A stretch of DNA of 64,000 nucleotides from JAVJUV01 sp047314965. GTDB taxonomy: Bacteria > Pseudomonadota > Alphaproteobacteria > Rhodobacterales > Rhodobacteraceae. Positions 48,759 through 64,000 of the stretch are shown here, piece by piece (position 1 is the first letter of the stretch; each line of letters begins with the position of its first letter). The notes beneath the pieces are model-generated. The model worked only from the letters and a program-made list of their open reading frames with translations. It did not search any database and was not told where the DNA came from. The translations under genes were made by a program, and so were the position numbers. The DNA lies in the NCBI RefSeq assembly GCF_047314965.1, contig NZ_JBLBVK010000036.1, positions 28,384 through 92,383 on the forward strand, in the 5' to 3' direction.

Positions 48759-49325
48759 CTAGAACGGCGCCCGTTTACCTGTCCCGTATAACCGCTCAAC
48801 CAGACTTGCATCGACGAACGACCGCAGGTTGGCGCCACCGTACATGAACCCAAAGGCCTGGCACCCAACGGTGAAGACCACGATTGTTGTGCTGCTGTCA
48901 TCTGCGAAGTCGACGCGGGCAACGATGTGGTAAACGTCGTTGCCGGTGACGAGGGGCCGATCGGCCAGTCGCGCACTGAATGCGGTTGTTCCGCCCTGAT
49001 GTTCGCTGCGCTTTCCCGTCATCAGATGGAAGTATTCGTAGAGAGCCAGACGTTTGATTTCGGAATTCTCCCCCCAATCCTTCCAGGCCCTCTTGAAGTT
49101 GTAGCTGCCGAATCTCTCTACATCTATGTTGGCCAGAAAATGTTCGAACAGCGACTTCCGATCACTGCGACTGATGTTCAACAATTCGCTGAGACTTGTC
49201 GTGAGGCAATTCTCGATACTGGCGGGAATATCTGTTTCAACGTTTGCGCCATCTGCCTTGGCTTGTGTGCACCCCATGAAGGGCATGAGGGACAAGACAG
49301 ATAAGACAGCCAGGATGCGAAACAT
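48759..49325 (-). CDS. lipoprotein with MlaC-like domain, 188 aa
   Basis: A signal peptide with lipobox F-M-G-C (Cys about residue 19). The mature protein shows features of the MlaC/Ttg2D phospholipid-binding family: a helix-rich start with L-F-E-H-F-L-A-N-I-D-V-E-R-F-G-S-Y-N-F near residue 60, then W-K-D-W-G-E-N and an alpha-beta core. MlaC proteins shuttle phospholipids between membranes; here it would be membrane-tethered and no mla operon is adjacent. It is antisense to the flow of the rpl-rpo genes, splitting rplL from rpoB. Confidence 0.55.
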   Translation of the reverse strand: MFRILAVLSVLSLMPFMGCTQAKADGANVETDIPASIENCLTTSLSELLNISRSDRKSLFEHFLANIDVERFGSYNFKRAWKDWGENSEIKRLALYEYFHLMTGKRSEHQGGTTAFSARLADRPLVTGNDVYHIVARVDFADDSSTTIVVFTVGCQAFGFMYGGANLRSFVDASLVERLYGTGKRAPF

Positions 49326-49994
49326 ATCTTCACCTCTCCAGAATCTTCATCAAAACGCGACAGACGACCGATGCTCTCTATTGCCGCACTGCCCTTCCCC
49401 AACGATGTTGCCCGAGCCGGAATGCCGCGACAGGTTTTTCCAGGATGGACCCAGGGTACAGGCTACACCAACTTTGCAGCAAAGGGCGACCGTTTCAAAA
49501 ACGCTTGTTCTTCCACCTGATGACAATGAGACCAACTTTTTGATGTCAGCAGTCGTTCCTTTGCGAGGATTTTTCCGACTCGTTCCATCTGGGGCTCGTG
49601 AAAGAGTCTTCGAGGGGACAAACGCGTGGTTGGGTAAGTTCCGTGCATCGAACGCCGCGCCCTTGCCATGGCACCGCTCCTGCGGTTAACCTTTTCCTCA
49701 CAGTTTATGCCCCGGGTTTCCACGGAAATCCGGGCGCAGGTGCTTGAAACCGGGCGGTTGGCGCGCTAACTAACGCCTCGTGATTCGAGCAAGCGGCGGC
49801 AAATCGATCTAATTCGTCTTATGACAACCCTCTCAAAGCGGGACCAGTCCCGTTTTGACGGGGTCGTCTTCCGTTTCGGGCGAGGCTTCGTGGGAGAGGC
49901 CTCAGGTATGGAAGCGGAGCGATCCAAATCTGGAGCAGGCAGCGGACGCCCAGCCGTGCCTCTCCGTGATTAAAAAAACGGAGATCCGTCTTCC
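49326..49994. other. noncoding region upstream of rpoB
   Basis: About 670 bases between the MlaC-like gene start and rpoB, with no supported gene. It must carry the promoter of the MlaC-like gene near 49326-49400 and the promoter and leader of rpoBC nearer 49800. A hairpin occurs at 49835-49856. I do not assign a promoter sequence. Confidence 0.5.
49835..49856 (+). terminator. hairpin in the rpoB leader
   Basis: A stem AAAGCGGGAC / GTCCCGTTTT with a 2-base loop ends in TTTT, about 140 bases before rpoB. It could be a leader attenuator, or a terminator for transcription from upstream. Confidence 0.5.
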
Positions 49995-54161
<4,167 letters not shown>

Positions 54162-54213
54162 CGGTGGGCCGTCACCGGCCCGCCTTTCCTCCCCGAGATA
54201 TTAGGAATCGAAG

Positions 54214-58458
<4,245 letters not shown>

Positions 58459-58479
58459 GGTCTCGCTCAATGACATCGA

Positions 58480-58508
58480 AAAGCCCCGCCGGTCGGTGGG
58501 GCTTTTTT
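58480..58508. terminator. bidirectional terminator after rpoC
   Basis: An 8-base stem with one G-T pair (GCCCCGCC / GGTGGGGC) and a short loop is followed by TTTTTT on the plus strand and preceded by AAAA, so it can also end the minus-strand lipoprotein gene at 58530. Confidence 0.85.
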
Positions 58509-58529
58509 ATTGGCGGGCACCCCGGATTA

Positions 58530-59084
58530 TCACTGGGCGTAGAATTCCAGTGATACTCCCGTCAGGCCGATGGACGAAGCGTCGAGCTCTATAGTTCCCG
58601 AAACCGCGTCGTAGAAGCCAAGATAGTCCCGGAACTGCCCAAACACCGTGACCGATGCCGTGCCGGTCTGGGAAATGCCGTCGACAATCGTGAGGTTGCC
58701 GCTGCCCAAGGCGGAAATCGTGGTTCCCGTGATCCATCCGGTAAAGGCGACGTCGCCGGATAAAGTCTGGTCCTCGACGCCTGCCACCCCTAGGACATTG
58801 ATATTGCTCAGACCTCCTGCGACCGAGCTGCCGCCGAAATCGGCGGACAGCCCGAGGTTTCCCAGAACCGAGCCGCCGGCGCCAAGATTGCCGCCGAAAA
58901 AGCCCGAATAGGTGGCCGAGCCCGAACCGGGGAGGGCGACGCTGGCCGGACTGATAGCAATCGAGTTGAATGTCGCGGAAAGCGACGACAGTTCGTCGGA
59001 GTCGTAAACGGGGTCAAGCGGCAAGGCGGGTTGGCTGCAGGCGGCGAGTAGTAGAAACAGGGTAGCCAGGGTGCGGAAAGACAT
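58530..59084 (-). CDS. lipoprotein, Gly-rich beta-barrel-like, 184 aa
   Basis: Signal peptide with lipobox L-L-L-A-A-C16. The mature part is Gly/Ser/Thr-rich with repeated F-G-G-N-L-G-A-G-G-S-V-L-G type strands and few charged residues, typical of small antiparallel beta-barrel domains at the C-terminus of transferrin-binding-protein-like or factor-H-binding-like lipoproteins. Family assignment is tentative and the function unknown. Transcribed toward rpoC, ending at the shared terminator. Confidence 0.65.
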   Translation of the reverse strand: MSFRTLATLFLLLAACSQPALPLDPVYDSDELSSLSATFNSIAISPASVALPGSGSATYSGFFGGNLGAGGSVLGNLGLSADFGGSSVAGGLSNINVLGVAGVEDQTLSGDVAFTGWITGTTISALGSGNLTIVDGISQTGTASVTVFGQFRDYLGFYDAVSGTIELDASSIGLTGVSLEFYAQ

Positions 59085-59625
59085 ACGATCATCCTACTGA
59101 AACATCGGGCCCGCATAGACCAAATGGCTTTTCGTCCGCTTAACGGTGCCCGGCAGGAATTCAGATCATGCAAGTATCAATGCAGTCCGCTGCGCGTGGC
59201 GCTTCGAGGTGCGATGCAGTGATCGTATCCTTGCCCAGTAGCCTGGCGGTTAGCGTCGCGTATCGGGCGGTTCGTCGATCATCGAGACGATGTGGTCTCG
59301 TGGAATGCGTGGTTTACGGGAATTGCCAGTGCGTGAGTCAGGTTCTGGCGCCAAATTCGGTACGAGTTGCGCCGTCCCAGCATCAAGCAGTCTTCGGACA
59401 TCATGTCCAAGCGTTCCGTTTCGGAGCGAATTCCGCCGGACCTGTCGGCGAGACTTCGGTCCTCGATCTTGATTCCGCTCGAAGCGACGCCAGTGTTTTC
59501 CCCATGCCTCGAACCGGTCCTGATTGCCGCGCGCCACTAAGTGTCTCGAGGGCACCATGCGGAGCCGGGGCGGTGTGGTCAACGTCGCAGGATTTGCTGG
59601 TCTAAGACCAGAAACTGTGAGACGG
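59085..59625. other. noncoding region before the EamA transporter gene
   Basis: About 540 bases with no convincing gene. Open frames on both strands (one of 110 codons on the minus strand) lack recognisable protein or ribosome site. It should contain the promoters of the lipoprotein (minus) and transporter (plus). Confidence 0.45.
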
Positions 59626-60555
59626 ATGGCCCAGCAACTCCGTTTCGGGCTTCACATTTTGCCTCTCTCACCCAATGTCCGCGGCGCGCTTCTCATGACA
59701 GGGGCGATGGCTTCATTCACGATCAACGATACCTTTCTGAAACTGCTTGGCGCGGACCTTCCCCTGTTCCAGATTCTGTTTCTGCGCAGCGTCGGCGTCG
59801 TCGTTCTTTTGGGAGCCCTCGCGGTCTATACCGGGGCATTCCGGTTTCCGAGCTCGTCACCGGACCGCTGGCTGATCCTGATCCGCAGCGTTGCCGAGGC
59901 TGCCGCCGCGTGGTTCTTCATAACTGCCCTCTTCAATATGCCGATCGCGAACGTGTCGGCCATTCTTCAGGCGCTGCCGCTGACGGTAACTCTGGCGGCT
60001 GCCATTTTCCTGAAAGAGCCCGTCGGCTGGCGGCGTTTTCTGGCGATCGGGGTCGGCTTTGTCGGGGTCACGCTGATCGTGCGGCCCGGTGCCGAAGGGT
60101 TCACCGTCGATTCGCTGTTGGCGGTTGCATCGGTGCTGTGCGTCACCGTCCGGGATCTGACCGCGCGCCAACTTTCCCCGGAGGTGCCCACCATGACCGT
60201 TGCGCTGGGCACGGCAGTGATCGTCGGAGTGTTTGCCGGTGTCGGTTCCCTGTTCGTGGACTGGGCGCCGGTGACGCCCAAGCACTGGAACTATCTGTCA
60301 GCCGCTATCCTGATGGTGCTTTGCGGCTATATCTTCTCGGTCATGGCGATGCGGGTCGGCGAGATCGGCGCGGTTGCGCCGTTCAGGTATGCCAGCCTGA
60401 TCGTAGCGCTTGTCGCGGGTTACTTCGTCTTCGGCGACTGGCCCGACGGCGTGACCATGATCGGGGCCGCGATCGTTGTCGCCACGGGCCTCTTCACGCT
60501 TTGGCGGGAGCGGTCCATTCGCAGGAGAGCGCCGGTTCCGCTTCGTATCCGCTAA
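59626..60555 (+). CDS. EamA/DMT-family transporter
   Basis: Ten hydrophobic helices in about 309 residues in two EamA repeats; L-Q-A-L-P-L-T-V-T-L-A-A-A near residue 115 and P-F-R-Y-A-S-L-I-V-A-L near residue 255 are conserved signatures. Drug/metabolite transporters export small metabolites; substrate unknown. I chose ATG 59626 (M-A-Q-Q-L); other in-frame starts upstream lack support. It lies between rpoC and rpsL in the ribosomal gene region. Confidence 0.85.
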   Translation: MAQQLRFGLHILPLSPNVRGALLMTGAMASFTINDTFLKLLGADLPLFQILFLRSVGVVVLLGALAVYTGAFRFPSSSPDRWLILIRSVAEAAAAWFFITALFNMPIANVSAILQALPLTVTLAAAIFLKEPVGWRRFLAIGVGFVGVTLIVRPGAEGFTVDSLLAVASVLCVTVRDLTARQLSPEVPTMTVALGTAVIVGVFAGVGSLFVDWAPVTPKHWNYLSAAILMVLCGYIFSVMAMRVGEIGAVAPFRYASLIVALVAGYFVFGDWPDGVTMIGAAIVVATGLFTLWRERSIRRRAPVPLRIR

Positions 60556-60571
60556 GGCGTATCGGGGGCTG

Positions 60572-60600
60572 TTGACAGCCCTTCCGACTCTGTCTATACG
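60572..60600 (+). promoter_or_regulatory. sigma-70-type promoter upstream of rpsL
   Basis: TTGACA (60572-60577), a 17-base spacer and TATACG (60595-60600) match the consensus -35 and -10 closely. It would drive the rpsL-rpsG-fusA-tuf operon, with a leader of about 220 bases. The -35 box overlaps a GGCTGT-TG-ACAGCC dyad. Confidence 0.7.
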
Positions 60601-60828
60601 GCGCCCACTCGGGCATGCGGGACCCAGACCTGCGCGCCTTCAACAGAACTGAAGTGGTCACGATCCGGGCCGAAAGGCTCCGATCCTCTGGATACCCACC
60701 GCGTGTTCCCCAGTAAGCGGGAACGCTGCGGTTCAACGCGTTTTCGTGGACGCACGGAGACGTAACCGACGAACCGGGGCAGGCTGCCCCACGAACATTA
60801 AGTGTTGCAACACGGGGAACGAGACCCA

Positions 60829-61200
60829 ATGCCCACGATCCAACAGCTGATCCGGAAACCCCGGCAGCCGAAAGTCAAACGCTCGAAGTCGCTCCACCTG
60901 GAGTCCTGCCCTCAGAAACGGGGCGTCTGCACGCGCGTTTACACCACGACGCCGAAGAAGCCGAACTCGGCCATGCGGAAGGTTGCCAAGGTGCGCCTGA
61001 CGAATGGTTTCGAGGTGATCAGCTACATCCCCGGTGAAAGCCACAACCTTCAGGAGCACTCGGTGGTTCTGATCCGTGGCGGCCGGGTGAAGGACCTTCC
61101 CGGTGTCCGTTATCACATCCTGCGCGGTGTCCTTGACACCCAAGGCGTCAAAGACCGTAAACAGCGTCGTTCGAAATACGGCGCCAAGCGTCCGAAGTAA
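60829..61200 (+). CDS. rpsL: 30S ribosomal protein S12
   Basis: The decoding-site protein of 123 residues. T-T-T-P-K43-K-P-N-S-A includes the lysine whose change gives streptomycin resistance; it is wild type. A cysteine pair C27 and C34 and the P-G-V-R-Y-H motif near residue 92 are present. ATG 60829. Confidence 0.97.
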   Translation: MPTIQQLIRKPRQPKVKRSKSLHLESCPQKRGVCTRVYTTTPKKPNSAMRKVAKVRLTNGFEVISYIPGESHNLQEHSVVLIRGGRVKDLPGVRYHILRGVLDTQGVKDRKQRRSKYGAKRPK

Positions 61201-61212
61201 GAGGAAGAACCG

Positions 61213-61683
61213 ATGTCCCGTCGTCACGCTGCCGAAAAGCGCGAAGTTCTGCCCGACGCCAAGTATGGCGATCGGGTTCTGACCAAGTTCATGAACAACC
61301 TGATGGTCGACGGCAAGAAATCCGTCGCCGAGCGTATCGTCTACAATGCGTTCGACCGGGTTGAGAACCGCCTGAAGAAAGCCCCCGTCGAGGTCTTCCA
61401 CGAGGCCCTCGACAACATCAAGCCGTCGGTCGAGGTTCGCTCGCGCCGGGTTGGTGGTGCGACCTACCAGGTTCCCGTCGAAGTTCGTCCCGAGCGCCGC
61501 GAAGCACTCGCGATCCGCTGGCTGATCGCCGCTGCGAAAGCGCGGAACGAGAACACGATGGAAGAGCGCCTTGCCGGTGAGCTTGCCGATGCCGTCAACG
61601 GCCGCGGTTCCGCTGTCAAGAAGCGCGAAGACACCCACAAGATGGCCGACGCCAACAAGGCGTTCAGCCACTACCGCTGGTAA
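61213..61683 (+). CDS. rpsG: 30S ribosomal protein S7
   Basis: 156-residue primary 16S rRNA-binding protein: M-S-R-R-H-A-A-E-K-R at the N-terminus, K-F-M-N-N-L-M near residue 25, E-V-R-S-R-R-V-G-G-A-T-Y-Q-V-P near residue 74 and A-F-S-H-Y-R-W at the end. It follows rpsL by 12 bases. Confidence 0.97.
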   Translation: MSRRHAAEKREVLPDAKYGDRVLTKFMNNLMVDGKKSVAERIVYNAFDRVENRLKKAPVEVFHEALDNIKPSVEVRSRRVGGATYQVPVEVRPERREALAIRWLIAAAKARNENTMEERLAGELADAVNGRGSAVKKREDTHKMADANKAFSHYRW

Positions 61684-61705
61684 TCCGGATTTAAGGAGCA
61701 GGCAG

Positions 61706-63829
61706 ATGGCCCGCGAATACCCCCTCTCGCGCTACCGTAACTTCGGAATCATGGCGCATATTGACGCCGGCAAGACGACGACGACCGAGCGTATTCTTTA
61801 CTACACCGGCAAGTCCTACAAGATCGGTGAAGTGCACGACGGCGCCGCCACCATGGACTGGATGGAGCAGGAGCAGGAGCGTGGCATCACGATCACCTCG
61901 GCTGCGACCACGACCTTCTGGCAGTGGCAGGAAGATCCGTCCGCCGAAGGCACGTCGGACACGAAATTCCGCTTCAACATCATCGACACTCCGGGCCACG
62001 TCGACTTCACCATCGAAGTCGAGCGTTCGCTGGCCGTTCTTGACGGTGCCGTTGCTCTGCTTGACGGCAATGCGGGCGTTGAGCCCCAGACCGAAACCGT
62101 TTGGCGTCAGGCCGACCGCTACAAGGTTCCGCGCCTCGTTTTCGTCAACAAGATGGACAAGATTGGCGCTGACTTCTTCAACTGCGTGAAGATGATCAAG
62201 GATCGCACCGGCGCGACTCCGGTTCCGGTCAACTTCCCGATCGGTGCGGAAGACAAGCTGGAAGGCATCGTCGACCTGATCACCATGGAAGAGTGGGTCT
62301 GGAAGGGCGAAGACCTGGGTGCCTCCTGGGTACGCCAGCCGATCCGCGACGAGTTGAAGGATATTGCCGACGAGTGGCGCTCGACCCTGATCGAGAACGC
62401 CGTCGAGCAGGATGACGACGCGATGATGGCCTACCTCGAAGGCGAGGAGCCGGATGTCCCGACGCTTCGCAAGCTGGTACGGAAGGGCACGCTGAACCTG
62501 TCCTTCGTTCCGGTTCTTGGTGGCTCGGCCTTCAAGAACAAGGGTGTCCAGCCGCTTCTGAACGCGGTCGTCGACTTCCTGCCGGGTCCGCTTGATGTCC
62601 CTGCCTACGTCGGCTTCTCGCCGGACGACGAGACCGAAACCCGGAACATCGAGCGTCATGCCGATGACGCCGAGCCGTTCTCGGGTCTCGCGTTCAAGAT
62701 CATGAACGACCCCTTCATGGGTTCGCTGACCTTCACCCGTGTCTACTCGGGCCACCTCAAGAAGGGCGACAGCGTCCTGAACTCGACGAAGGGCAAGAAA
62801 GAGCGCATCGGCCGGATGGTGATGATGCACTCCAACAAGCAGGAAGAAATCGAGGAAGCGTTTGCCGGCGACATCATCGCGCTGGCCGGCCTGAAGGACA
62901 CGACCACCGGCGATACGCTCTGCGACAACGCCAAGCCGGTCGTTCTGGAAACCATGACCTTCCCCGATCCGGTCATCGAGATCGCCGTCGAGCCGAAAAC
63001 CAAGGCTGACCAGGAGAAGATGTCCGCAGGTCTTCAGCGCCTTGCCGCCGAAGATCCGTCCTTCCGCGTCGAAACCGATCTGGAATCGGGGCAGACCATC
63101 ATGAAGGGCATGGGCGAACTTCACCTCGACATTCTCGTCGATCGTCTGAAGCGCGAGTTCAAGGTTGAGGCGAACATCGGTGCGCCGCAGGTGGCCTATC
63201 GTGAGACTATCTCGAAAGAGGTCGAGCACACCTACACCCACAAGAAGCAGTCGGGTGGTTCGGGTCAGTTCGCCGAGGTCAAGCTGGTCATCTCTCCGAC
63301 GGAGCCGGGCGAAGGCTATTCGTTCGAGTCCCGCATCGTCGGTGGCGCGGTGCCGAAGGAATACATCCCCGGCGTCGAAAAAGGCATCAAGTCGGTCATG
63401 GACTCTGGTCCGCTGGCCGGGTTCCCGGTGATCGACTTCAAGGTCGCTCTGGTCGACGGCAAGTTCCACGACGTGGACTCGTCGGTTCTGGCCTTCGAAA
63501 TCGCGGCCCGCATGGGCATGCGCGAAGGCATGAAGAAAGCCGGTGCGAAGCTGCTCGAGCCGATCATGAAGGTCGAGGTCGTGACTCCGGAAGAGTATAC
63601 CGGTGGCATCATCGGCGACCTGACCAGCCGTCGGGGCCAGGTGCAGGGGCAGGACACGCGGGGCAATGCCAACGTGATCAACGCCTATGTGCCGCTTGCG
63701 AACATGTTCGGCTACATCAACAACCTGCGCTCCATGTCCTCGGGCCGCGCGCAGTTCACGATGCAGTTCGACCATTACGAACCGGTTCCGCAGAACATCA
63801 GCGACGAAATTCAGGCGAAGTACGCGTAA
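61706..63829 (+). CDS. fusA: elongation factor G
   Basis: Translocase GTPase of 707 residues. G1 A-H-I-D-A-G-K-T-T near residue 17, G2/switch R-G-I-T-I-T-S near 60, D-T-P-G-H-V-D-F near 90 and N-K-M-D-K near 145 are intact. Domains II-V follow, with the conserved G-M-G-E-L-H-L-D-I near residue 470. AAGGAG upstream supports ATG 61706. Confidence 0.98.
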   Translation: MAREYPLSRYRNFGIMAHIDAGKTTTTERILYYTGKSYKIGEVHDGAATMDWMEQEQERGITITSAATTTFWQWQEDPSAEGTSDTKFRFNIIDTPGHVDFTIEVERSLAVLDGAVALLDGNAGVEPQTETVWRQADRYKVPRLVFVNKMDKIGADFFNCVKMIKDRTGATPVPVNFPIGAEDKLEGIVDLITMEEWVWKGEDLGASWVRQPIRDELKDIADEWRSTLIENAVEQDDDAMMAYLEGEEPDVPTLRKLVRKGTLNLSFVPVLGGSAFKNKGVQPLLNAVVDFLPGPLDVPAYVGFSPDDETETRNIERHADDAEPFSGLAFKIMNDPFMGSLTFTRVYSGHLKKGDSVLNSTKGKKERIGRMVMMHSNKQEEIEEAFAGDIIALAGLKDTTTGDTLCDNAKPVVLETMTFPDPVIEIAVEPKTKADQEKMSAGLQRLAAEDPSFRVETDLESGQTIMKGMGELHLDILVDRLKREFKVEANIGAPQVAYRETISKEVEHTYTHKKQSGGSGQFAEVKLVISPTEPGEGYSFESRIVGGAVPKEYIPGVEKGIKSVMDSGPLAGFPVIDFKVALVDGKFHDVDSSVLAFEIAARMGMREGMKKAGAKLLEPIMKVEVVTPEEYTGGIIGDLTSRRGQVQGQDTRGNANVINAYVPLANMFGYINNLRSMSSGRAQFTMQFDHYEPVPQNISDEIQAKYA

Positions 63830-63860
63830 GCGGCCGCCCATCGAGTAAAGGAGACCAGAG

Positions 63861-64000
63861 ATGGCAAAGGCAAAGTTTGAGAGAACGAAACCGCACGTTA
63901 ACATTGGCACGATTGGCCACGTTGACCATGGCAAGACGACGCTGACGGCTGCGATCACGAAGTATTTCGGCGAGTTCCGCGCGTATGACCAGATTGACGG
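63861..64000 (+). CDS. tuf: elongation factor Tu, 5' part
   Basis: The first 46 codons are present, truncated by the window end: K-F-E-R-T-K-P-H-V-N-I-G-T-I-G-H-V-D-H-G-K-T-T-L-T, including the P-loop G-H-V-D-H-G-K-T. An AAAGGAG site precedes the ATG. It completes the str operon order rpsL-rpsG-fusA-tuf. Confidence 0.97.
   Translation, partial: MAKAKFERTKPHVNIGTIGHVDHGKTTLTAAITKYFGEFRAYDQID

Noticed and set aside
59250..59582. Minus-strand frame of 110 codons upstream of the EamA transporter
   Set aside because: Basic, low-complexity product with no ribosome site or family match; an overlapping plus-strand frame is equally open.
60567..60583. GGCTGT-TG-ACAGCC dyad near the rpsL promoter as a terminator for the EamA gene
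   Set aside because: No T run follows and it overlaps the TTGACA box, so I treat it as part of the promoter region.
61691..63958. A 755-codon open frame antisense to fusA and the start of tuf
   Set aside because: Shadow of two highly biased translation genes on the other strand.

Overview
The window is high-GC (about 60%) alphaproteobacterial DNA. Gene content points to the family Rhodobacteraceae, most likely the Roseobacter side. It has an LH2-type puc operon (pucB, pucA, pucC) behind two tandem PpsR/CrtJ-type sites, a glutamate-cysteine ligase of the plant/alphaproteobacterial type, an aa3-type oxidase small subunit IV, LiuR-like MerR regulators at beta-oxidation genes, and many ATGA/GTGA stop-start overlaps. 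The organism is therefore probably a bacteriochlorophyll-making (aerobic anoxygenic or facultative) phototroph. I see no rRNA, tRNA, CRISPR array, transposase, prophage or integron; the window is chromosomal core with a few lineage-specific genes.

Layout. 1-5.1 kb (minus strand): the start of a molybdopterin oxidoreductase (SoeA-like), a small cluster of membrane proteins with a TerB-domain protein, and an OmpA-type envelope protein with its coupled coiled-coil partner. 5.1-9.5 kb: ubiA diverging from rsmE, two family-restricted proteins and gshA. 9.5-11.2 kb: a divergent GNAT/LysR pair. 11.3-15.6 kb (minus): plsY and a pyrB cluster. The PyrC homologue in that cluster has lost its catalytic residues, and two membrane proteins of unknown role sit between it and pyrB. 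15.8-23.5 kb: a family-4-like uracil-DNA glycosylase lacking most Fe-S ligands, moaB, an RND efflux pair, a DsbD alpha-domain-like protein and YqgE. 23.6-29.4 kb: a 5'-nucleotidase, a DUF952-pyrD-arsC operon, and MATE plus two hotdog thioesterases.

29.5-37.4 kb is a fatty-acid/acyl-CoA degradation block: two MerR regulators with a perfect LiuR-like palindrome between them, an acyl-CoA dehydrogenase, a small RHH-like protein, a GST, thiolase (fadA), an NTF2-like protein and the bifunctional hydratase/dehydrogenase (fadJ type). 37.6-39.5 kb carries the oxidase subunit, a lipoprotein and azlCD. 39.5-44.1 kb is a translationally coupled molybdenum-cofactor operon (fdhD, a membrane protein, mobA, mobB, an uncharacterised protein, moeA), which fits the Mo enzyme at position 1 and moaB at 16.5 kb.

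44.4-47.4 kb is the puc operon. Its LH2 alpha subunit has Phe44-Leu45 where B850 complexes have two aromatic H-bond donors, and carries a long C-terminal extension. pucC is coupled to a protein ending in four copies of a repeat of about 26 residues. From 47.4 kb to the end lie the transcription/translation genes rplJL, rpoBC, rpsL, rpsG, fusA and tuf (truncated by the window). They are interrupted by an MlaC-like lipoprotein gene, a second lipoprotein gene and an EamA-type transporter. A consensus-like promoter precedes rpsL.
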